Source: Phoronis ovalis (Eukaryota > Phoronida > Phoronidae). From it: a DNA stretch of 14,726 nucleotides. Position numbers and translations under genes: made by a program. The stretch covers positions 1 through 14,726 of the forward strand of contig JAOXYB010030798.1 in assembly GCA_028565635.1 (NCBI GenBank), given 5' to 3'. The notes under the pieces were generated by a model that was given only the letters and a program-made list of their open reading frames with translations, did not search any database and was not told the DNA's origin. Shown here piece by piece: positions 8,491 through 14,726 of this stretch (position 1 is the first letter of the stretch; each line of letters starts with the position of its first letter).

Positions 8491-8688
8491 CTAGAAAAAT
8501 ATAAAAGACAGATTGAAACTCATCAATCCAAGGACAATACTACTGTCATCCTATCAATAAAAAAACACAACTAAAAGCGAGTTTTATATTATTCATTCAA
8601 AATTTGTTACCTTCAAATTCTCATATGACAGCAATGTAGCATATGGATATAAACTAATATATAGTTAACTATTTTCAAGATGATTTTT

Positions 8689-9454
8689 ATGCCCATGACC
8701 ATTGCACATAATGTATGGGCATATAATCATAGTGTCGTAAGTCGGCGGGCATATTAACTAGATGATATTTTAAAAGTGGATCAGATGCTGATCAGAATGT
8801 TCAACACTTTTTGTTGTGCGTAACACTTCCGTTGTCTCACAATAACTACTTTAGTTTCTATCCGATCAGCTTTATATTCGCCCCTTTCGAGAAAAATGAG
8901 GCGTTGACTGGACAATTCTAAAGTGGATTCACAAAGGTTATAGGTTGGTGGGCATATATGGCTAGGTGACATTTTAGAATGACCTTGAAACGTAAGTCAA
9001 ATGTCAATCTGAATCTTTGATATTTCTCATTGTGTGTAACACATGTTTGACTCGCAATAACTGCTCAGTTTTTATCAGACCAGCTTCATATTACATACAG
9101 GGTAAATACAGGACAAAGTACAGGTCAATTATAATTTTGACCTTGATCACATCCATTATTATGTTCCTGAGAGGGCACATCACATTACCCACGTGCTGGA
9201 AAGACAAAGCTTTGACTGGACAATTTGAAAATTGTTTTATGAAGGCCATAGGTGAGTGGGTGGGTGTATTAGGCTAGGTGGGATTTTGAAAAGTGGTGAA
9301 TTGCCAATTTAAATCTTTGACATTTATTGTATCCAGTACACTGCTTTATGTATGTAACACTTAAGGAGACTACTTTAAAAGTTGCACTGTTCAGCTACAA
9401 ACTATGAATGAGCCACAGTGTGAAAAACAGTTATCCTAGGGGTGTAATGGGCAT
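8689..9454. mobile_element. TIR-bounded modular repeat element, copy A (UTP20 last intron)
   Basis: The element starts (TTTTT)ATGCCCAT at 8689 and ends ATGGGCAT(CT) at 9454, so it has 8-bp terminal inverted repeats. Between them are diverged tandem modules with fixed landmarks: ATCTTTGACATTTATTGT, CAATAACT..TTTAGTTTT, GATCAGCTTCATATT, GGGTAAATACAGG, TTGACCTTGATCAC, TGACTGGACAATT, GGCCATAGGTGGGTGG. The CCATAGGT anchor is at 8938 (as TTATAGGT) and 9246. A second, longer copy of the same family lies in the neighbouring intron at 11058-12646. There is no transposase or reverse transcriptase, so it is non-autonomous. The short frames at 8781-8972 and 9017-9277 are chance. Confidence 0.75.
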
Positions 9455-9709
9455 CTATGACAAATATCATGTGACAGAAAAAAGGAAAAATAGTATCAAT
9501 ATCCCAGCTTGAGTAGTAATCCACACTATTTTTGTTTCCTCCCCCGTAATCAGAATTAACTGGCCAATAATTCAAACTTTTCTGTCATCCTCGCCCCTGT
9601 GCTTGGAAGCACATTGAAATAATACCTCAATTCAAAATGTTGAAGTGTCACTTAGTGCATGCAAATAGTCCATCAACTATGTTATGCTATGTTCAAAGAA
9701 TAACCTTAC

Positions 9710-9855
9710 CTCAACTGCTTTGGTACGTTTCCGTGTCTCCCTTTTCTCAAATGCAGTTTTCTGGACAGTTGAATAGATCCTAGTAAATGTCTGAACACCA
9801 ATCAAACCTTTGATAATGTCCAGCACTTCTTGGGCTAATGTTTTTAAATCTTGAT
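9710..9855 (-). CDS. UTP20: UTP20 internal exon (second from last)
   Basis: This 146-nt exon is bounded by the acceptor ATTTCAG|ATCAAG and the donor GAG|GTAAGG. Its first two bases complete an Asp codon begun in the exon at 12850-12976 (G|AT, phase 1). It then encodes 48 residues that run DLKTLAQEVLDIIKGLIGV, QTFTRIYSTVQKTAFEKRE and TRKRTKAVE. The amphipathic helices followed by a basic stretch correspond to the end of the HEAT-repeat part of UTP20 and the start of the charged C-terminal tail. The closest family features are the LSQE..ELLKKLVG-like helix and the A.VQK....KR segment. It lies between two copies of one repeat family, in the introns on both sides. Confidence 0.93.
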
Positions 9856-10189
9856 CTGAAATTATTTTTTAAACAATTTTTTAAATTTCCATAATAGTTA
9901 AACATGCATGAAAAGTGTGAGACTTTAGTCTTGTAGTTGCTGTTTTTTTTTAAATAAAAAAGGAGGCTTTTCTTGAAAAAATTAAAAGACGAGTAATTTA
10001 ACAAGGCCTATTGGCACTGCACGACTATCAGATAAAAAACACTAAAAAAGTTCATAATACCATTACTGTTTTAAAATTAAATCTATAATTGAGTCACTTT
10101 TGCATACTGAAAGTGAGTGCAAAGCGGTTTCTAACAAACAGTTGAACCTTTTACAAAGTTTACATATCCACTTGCAACAAGAACATTAA
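9856..10189 (-). other. UTP20 intron segment, AT-rich, nothing seen
   Basis: This is intron sequence between the exon at 9710-9855 and the TTAA element. A 74-codon minus-strand frame (9780-10004) is only read-through of the exon into the intron in another frame. I see no snoRNA boxes here, although introns of ribosome-biogenesis genes sometimes host them. Confidence 0.5.
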
Positions 10190-10631
10190 GGCTAAGCTAG
10201 ACCCTCATTAATGTTTAAATAAAAAATTATGAAAATCTGCATTACATTTTTAGCACACAAAATAGATCTTTTCTGAAACTTTTCAAATTGCACTAAAATG
10301 TATTTGGTTTTTTTAACAAAAAAATTTAATAACTAAAAAATTATTCAGGGTATTTATAATTTGGTGATAACAAATAATATACTTCTTAAAATCAGTGTAA
10401 TTAGCTCAAATATAGATCCACTGGATTTTCTGGTAGGATATACCTTATGATTTTTTGAGGTTTTATAAAACGTTTATTAAATTTCATGCATTGGACACAC
10501 GAATCTGAAAATACCACCTTGACATAGCCCGATTGTTAAAATTTCAGAAAATATTGATTTTGTGTAAAAAAATTGTAATACGGATTTTTCATAAATTTTT
10601 ATTTAAACAGTAATAAGGGTCTAGCTTAGCC
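10190..10631. mobile_element. 442-bp TTAA-flanked MITE with long inverted repeats
   Basis: The element begins GGCTAAGCTAGACCCT directly after a TTAA (10186-10189) and ends AGGGTCTAGCTTAGCC directly before another TTAA (10632-10635). The first 16 bp of the two arms are perfect, and similarity continues for about 100 bp with mismatches (TGTTTAAATAAAAA, TTATGAAAA, CACAAAAT, TTTTCTGAAA). TTAA target duplication is the signature of piggyBac-type transposition, so a piggyBac-like non-autonomous element is the leading call. Other TTAA-targeting groups cannot be excluded, since the termini are not the classic piggyBac CCC start. It carries no ORF. Confidence 0.85.
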
Positions 10632-10635
10632 TTAA

Positions 10636-11057
10636 GAAGAATATGGTGTACTATGTTCTGTTTTTGTACAGCATGATACAATTTTAGCAATCAAATGGCG
10701 TGAATGTATTTTGGTATTTAGAGTAACTTTTAACTTGAATCCAAAATGGCTGCCATGTCAAAACCTTTTGATAACTCTGGAATTACTGGACCGATTTCAA
10801 AACGAAATTTGGACTGCATTAACCACATACTTCAGGAAATGAAATTGTTAAGTGGCAAAGTTGGTGGTTATCATGGAAAGCCATGTACTATGTTGCCGTA
10901 CAACTCTACAGGTAAAAACATAGCACATTCTATAAGTAAGCTCAACTAGTAAAATTTGAAATGAAGTCAAACTACGGTACTAGAGGTAATACAGAAATTA
11001 TTTCTGCGAGTGTAAAGGTTTAATGTTCCAAAAATATATGGGGGCAAGGCACTTTTT
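10636..11057. other. UTP20 intron segment, repeat-like, no gene
   Basis: A 67-codon plus-strand frame (10746-10949) starts inside CAAAATGGCTGCCATG and continues through TGGAATTACTGGACCGATTT. These phrases look like pieces of dispersed invertebrate repeats rather than a gene, and the frame runs antisense to the UTP20 intron. I do not call a coding sequence. Confidence 0.4.
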
Positions 11058-12646
11058 ATGCCCATCACTATATAGCGAATCTTCGACATTTATTGTTGTG
11101 CATAGCACTTTCTTTGTCTCACAATAACTGCTTTAAATCAGCTTCATATTTAGTACAGGATAAATACAGGTCAAAGAACGTGTCATGTATAACATTGACC
11201 TGGATGATTTTCAAGAAGGGCGACTGGCGGCCAGATTTGTTCTTGAGATGGTGGCTCGCAATAACTGCTTTGGTTTTCATCTGATAACTTTCATATTTGG
11301 TACAAAGTAAGTACAGGTTAAAGTATAGGTCAGGTGTAATATGATACTTGAGTATTTCCAATAAGCTGACTGGAAGTCATGTTAGTTCCTGAGAAGGCAC
11401 ATCACTTGAAGTTTCAGGCCGGAAAAACAAAGCACTGCCTGGACATTTCAAAGGTGATTTTAAGAAGGCCATAGGTGGGTGGCTGTTATGGGCTATATGG
11501 TGTTTCCAAATGATCTTGGAAATGGGTCAAATGTCAATCCGAATCTTTGACATTTATTGTTGCGCATAATACTTTCTTTGCCATGTAATAACAATTTTAG
11601 TGTTTAACCAATCAGCTTTATATTTGGTATAGGGTAAATACAGGTCAAAGTTGTCACATATACTTTTGACCAAGATCACTTTCAAGATGGCGAATTGGTG
11701 GCCATATCTGTTCTCAAGATAGTATGTTGTATGTTGGTTTTCATCTGATCAGCTTCATTTTCGTTGTAGAGTAAGCACAATCACATGTAACTTTGACCCA
11801 GATTACTTCCAACAATGGTCGACTTGCAGCCATGTTTGTTCATGAGAGGGAACATCATGATATGTCTTCAACTGCAGAATGAGTTGCTGCCTGGACGATT
11901 CAAAGGTGGTTTTTAGAAAGCCATAGGTGCACAAGTGGCATAGGCTAGGCAGCATTTCATATCACCTTGGAAAGTGGGTTAACCGAAATTTAATATTTTA
12001 CATTTTTGTCCTGATCTTGAAAAATCTGATACATTGAGAGATTGCTTTAATTCAGAAAGTAAATAAAGGTCATATTTGATACCTAGATAATTTTCAACGC
12101 GGCCAACTAACGGCCATTTTCGTTCCCATAGATGGTACCCCGAAGACAACTTTAGTTTTTATTTGGTCAGTTTCATATTGGTACAGCATAAATATAGGTC
12201 AAAATACAGGTCCAGTATGATTTTGACCTACTTCATCTTTAATGTGACAGACTGGTGGCTATGTAGGTTCCCGATACAGTCCGTCATGGTATGTCTATAG
12301 CCACAAGGACAAAGCGCTACCAGGATGATTCAAAGGAGGTTTTAAGAAGGCCATAGGTTGGCAAGGGGCACAGGCTAAGTGGCATTTTTGAATGACCTAG
12401 ATAAGTGGGTCAAATGGTGATATTATTTTGACCTGCTTCCCTTCCAGTATGGATGACTGATGGCCATTTTGATTTCCGAGACAGTATGTCATGGAATGCC
12501 TATTGCCACAAAGATGAAGTGTTGCCTGTATGATTCAAATGTAGTTTTAAAAAGGCCATAGGTGAATGGATGTTATAGACTAGGTGGTGTTTTTAGATTG
12601 ACTGAAAGGTGGGTCAGTTATGAGGAAACTAATTCATGATGGGCAT
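11058..12646. mobile_element. TIR-bounded modular repeat element, copy B
   Basis: The boundaries are (TTTTT)ATGCCCATCA at 11058-11067 and TGATGGGCAT(CT) at 12637-12646, a perfect 10-bp inverted pair 1589 bp apart. The interior is about three and a half diverged tandem modules of roughly 430-450 bp. The anchor CCATAGGT falls at 11469, 11921, 12351 and 12556, giving spacings of 452, 430 and a shortened 205. Each module carries CAATAACTGCTTT, CAGCTTCATATTTGGTACAG, ACAGGTCAAAGTACAGGTCA-like words, GACCTTGATCA, GGCGGCCATGTTTGTTC, GAGAGGGCACATCA, CCTGGACGATTCAAAGGTGGTTTT and GGCCATAGGTGGGTGG. The same family occurs at 8689-9454. The structure suggests a non-autonomous DNA element that grew by internal duplication. 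Frames at 11093-11284 and 11119-11361 are chance. Confidence 0.78.
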
Positions 12647-12849
12647 CTGTTTACAAAAGCAGACCTCTTGTTTGAAAACCACCACCAACAGATATAAAGC
12701 ACACTGCCAGCTGTATAATATTACAAATGACAACCAACTATCCTTTTATCTGAACGGCCCTAGGGAATATGTATAAAATGCTATTTTAAACTAGACATCA
12801 GGGCACTTTATTAAATGTACCTGTACCAAATATAAAATCTATACCTTAC

Positions 12850-12976
12850 CTACAGTTAAAGATATATTAGTGGACTCTCTTAATAAGGGAGGAAGCATTA
12901 ACTCTAGGTACTCCGGTAATTGAGTGCTACCAAGCTCCATGGCAACTGCAGCCATCCATTTGAAAACAGATGAACG
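12850..12976 (-). CDS. UTP20: UTP20 internal exon (third from last)
   Basis: This 127-nt exon has the acceptor GATTTGTAG|CGTTCA (phase 0) and the donor ACTGTAG|GTAAGG (phase 1). It encodes 42 residues plus the first base of an Asp codon. The product runs RSSVFKWMAAVAMELGSTQL, PEYLELMLPPLLRESTN, ISLTV. It matches the conserved UTP20 block with pattern R..IFK.LGAVAMDLG followed by YLP.I..PLFREL, a HEAT-type helical hairpin. The join to the exon at 9710-9855 restores the helix pair without a gap. Confidence 0.94.
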
Positions 12977-13402
12977 CTACAAATCACAAAATTAACTTTA
13001 TATGGGACGTTTTTCCTATTAAATGTAACAGCCTTTATCTTCATACTTAAACAGCAGGCAAGAAGACCCAGTGTTATTAATTACCATATTTCACATTCAC
13101 TTTACAAAGCTCAGTTATGTACATCATGATGGTTAGAGGTGCAGTAAAATCTAAATTATGTGGCAAAATGTCTTGTAAATGCACAACTCCATTGCTGTAA
13201 CACAAAACTCCAGAGCACAATTTCCATGTATATATATGTAAACAATTAAAAAAAAAATTAACTGCATATAAAATGTTATAGATACTGTCCTAAAATTTGC
13301 ATGAAAATTATCCCCTATACAGTTTGTCAACATAGCTTTAAATAAGTTAGGAGCTATAAGCTGATATCAGAAGACCAGGCTGCAAATTTAACGCTACACT
13401 AC
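12977..13402 (-). other. UTP20 intron, no element recognised
   Basis: The intron separates the exons at 13403-13585 and 12850-12976 in phase 0. A C-box-like ATGATGT occurs on the minus strand near 13125-13131, but the only nearby CTGA is too close for a box C/D snoRNA. The 60-codon minus-strand frame at 13151-13333 is chance. Confidence 0.5.
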
Positions 13403-13585
13403 CTTAATAGTATATTTCTGATTTTGTGAGGCCTCAAATGTAGCTTCTCTGCATAGTTTTTTAATCAGCCAACTCAGAGTAATTGGTTTCTTATGTAGAT
13501 CATCATCAACTTTTGCAATTGCATCATCACTCTTTACACATGTCATACTGATAGCTTTTGCCAAGTACACCAAGTTTTTAACAAC
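13403..13585 (-). CDS. UTP20: UTP20 internal exon (fourth from last)
   Basis: The exon is 183 nt, exactly 61 codons, with the acceptor GATTTTGTAG|GTTGTT and the donor ATTAAG|GTAGTG, both phase 0. It starts VVKNLVYLAKAISM, continues through an acidic linker, KSDDAIAKVDDDLH, and ends KPITLSWLIKKLCREATFEA, SQNQKYTIK. Helices matching VVKNL.F.AK and L.W...KL...A..EA are typical of UTP20 near its C-terminus. The acidic linker between them is much shorter than in vertebrate UTP20, which has a long variable insert there (recalled, not aligned). Confidence 0.93.
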
Positions 13586-13977
13586 CTACAAAATCAATAC
13601 AAACAATACTTCACAATTTAACTAGAAATGCATGGCCTCCCCCTTCAATACAATACAACTGTTTTTAATATTCTACAAACTCACCGAATGGTACGATAAA
13701 AATAACATAGTTTAGTGAGATGAAAATTTCATTGCATGATTTGCTTATGTCCATTACTGTTTTCGGGATTAGTTGCAAATTATGTAAGAAAAATATAAAA
13801 ATAAAGTTGAGATGTGCAACTCTTTATTACCATACATTAAATGCATAAAGATTACATTTCAGAACAGTTTGGTTAATTATCGTAAATAACGAAGAAAAAT
13901 TAAACAATTGCCTTACAAACTGTGGAACAAAAAAGGTCAAAAACTACAAGGGGTTACTTGCAAGGAAAGATCACTAC
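13586..13977 (-). other. UTP20 intron, no element recognised
   Basis: This phase-0 intron of about 390 bp carries no recognisable RNA gene or repeat. The plus-strand frame at 13908-14126 is an antisense shadow across the neighbouring exon. Confidence 0.5.
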
Positions 13978-14049
13978 CTGATCAGCTAATTCCTGGTTCA
14001 ACATTGGAGCTTGTAACTGACGACAAAAACAACCTGAGAGACTTCGGCA
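13978..14049 (-). CDS. UTP20: UTP20 internal exon (fifth from last, 72 nt)
   Basis: This small exon has the acceptor TATTGTTTCAG|TGCCGA and the donor GATCAG|GTAGTG, both phase 0. It encodes 24 residues, CRSLSGCFCRQLQAPMLNQE plus LADQ, and joins VVKNL in the next exon. The order CxQLxxPxLxQxLxxQ-VVKNL matches the UTP20 segment before the VVKNL helix. The exon is short and found by frame continuity and splice signals, so it is slightly less certain than its neighbours. A longer minus-strand frame through it (13954-14232) is read-through into flanking introns. The next upstream exon is not in the window. Confidence 0.85.
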
Positions 14050-14726
14050 CTGAAACAATACATCAAAATTTAAGATCTCAAGATGCATTGAGATGTACAT
14101 ATATTTCAACCTGTTTTGGTAATTAAAATAAAGAGACAGACATATAACAGTATACATTTTCAAATAGTAATATCTCGAAGCACTATAAATCAAGATATTG
14201 TATGGCTTGAATTTGATCACATGACCTGACAAAAAGCCATTAAAAAATGCGTTTACAGTTCCAAAATATTGGAAAGTTCCTTAATAAGGAAAATGGAACC
14301 TGTTACAGTTGTTTGTTCATTATTCGGATGTAGGTTTTAAATAAGGAAAAACAAAACATTTCCTTGTTCATTATACAAGTGCAAGTCTCTACTAAGGATA
14401 ACAAAGAGTCTTGTAATGACATATTTGCCATTCATGGTTTGGCCTGAGGGAAAAAGGAACTGTAAAGTTTTTTATTCCAGTATTAGAGTTGTTCTAAAAG
14501 TGAAGTTTCACCTAAAATGTCACACGGTGAAATTTCACATGCAAATGGACTTGAACCGCTAATTATCCGCACTTGCGCTCCTGTTTCCTATCATTCGAAA
14601 CCCTTTTTCCAGGTTTCGCACCAAAATTCCTTTTTCCTTATTTGATTTTAAACAAGACAACGACGATTCGAAGAATCATCATTGTACGCTGTTTAAATTG
14701 GCTATTTGAGCGAAAGGAATGGCATA
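14050..14726 (-). other. UTP20 intron (partial), with small palindromic repeats
   Basis: I looked for the preceding UTP20 exon on the minus strand and did not find one. The segment contains an 11-bp inverted pair, TTTACAGTTCC (14252-14262) and GGAACTGTAAA (14457-14467), which could bound a 216-bp relic element. It also contains two 12-bp palindromes, GTGAAGTTTCAC (14500-14511) and GTGAAATTTCAC (14527-14538). Near 14312 and 14365 TTGTTCATTAT is repeated directly. No clear target duplication supports a mobile element. Confidence 0.45.

Noticed and set aside
10746-10949. 67-codon plus-strand ORF starting MAAMSKPFDN
   Set aside because: It lies antisense in a UTP20 intron and begins in CAAAATGGCTGCC-type repeat phrases. 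No domain or homologous pattern was recognised.
13100-13140. Possible intronic box C/D snoRNA in UTP20 (ATGATGT with nearby CTGA)
   Set aside because: The CTGA is only a few bases from the C-like box, no second D box with a terminal stem was found, and the C box has a mismatch.
13908-14232. 72- and 92-codon ORFs around the small UTP20 exon
   Set aside because: One is antisense. The other is the exon read through into introns; splice sites and frame continuity favour the 72-nt exon only.
14545-14610. Minus-strand AGCGGTTCAAGTCC resembling a tRNA T-arm or pol III B box
   Set aside because: The only A-box-like sequence (GAGCGCAAGTGCGG) is about 9 bases away, too close for a tRNA or SINE promoter, and no cloverleaf can be drawn.
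1-14726. CRISPR array, bacterial operon or phage-like system
   Set aside because: Spliced genes, AATAAA, and MITEs show eukaryotic nuclear DNA. The regular repeats present are transposon interiors or diverged satellites without spacer structure.

Overview
This is a eukaryotic (metazoan) genomic window. It is AT-rich, with spliced genes, long introns and intergenic DNA packed with short non-autonomous transposons. Nothing bacterial or viral is recognisable. The repeat content and gene structure suggest a marine invertebrate, most likely a lophotrochozoan such as a mollusc; that placement is an inference, since no marker in the window fixes the species.

Two protein-coding genes can be supported, both on the minus strand and both running off an edge. 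(1) A sepiapterin reductase gene (SPR; short-chain dehydrogenase/reductase, tetrahydrobiopterin synthesis) contributes its first coding exon at 1584-2157. The rest lies beyond position 1. (2) The last five coding exons of UTP20, a giant HEAT-repeat protein of the small-subunit processome, lie at 14049-13978, 13585-13403, 12976-12850, 9855-9710 and 8490-8335. All four junctions between these exons have GT/AG ends and matching phases (0, 0, 1, 0). Together they give a continuous 227-residue C-terminus ending in a lysine/arginine-rich tail, with a poly(A) signal 85 nt past the stop. The two genes have unrelated jobs and nothing here suggests joint regulation.

The rest is intronic or intergenic. 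Positions 1-1583 are SPR intron carrying an old, degenerate tandem repeat of about 170 bp. Positions 2161-8244 are intergenic. They hold a repeat with clustered AGGTCA half-sites (2740-3045), a perfectly bounded 325-bp foldback element (4713-5037, 9-bp target duplication), an inverted pair of about 300-bp MITEs (6727-7043 and 7199-7490), and a third MITE (about 7484-7863) whose far flank repeats the sequence left of the second one. The UTP20 introns hold two copies of one TIR-bounded family made of tandem modules (8689-9454 and 11058-12646) and a 442-bp TTAA-flanked MITE (10190-10631).

The most unusual observation is structural. Two different MITE families here share the same design: CCCRGG-type termini and an interior built from about 30-bp direct repeats. 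I found no convincing new gene system. One weak plus-strand exon candidate (6079-6220) and one short ORF followed by a donor-like site (5359-5553) are noted as leads only.
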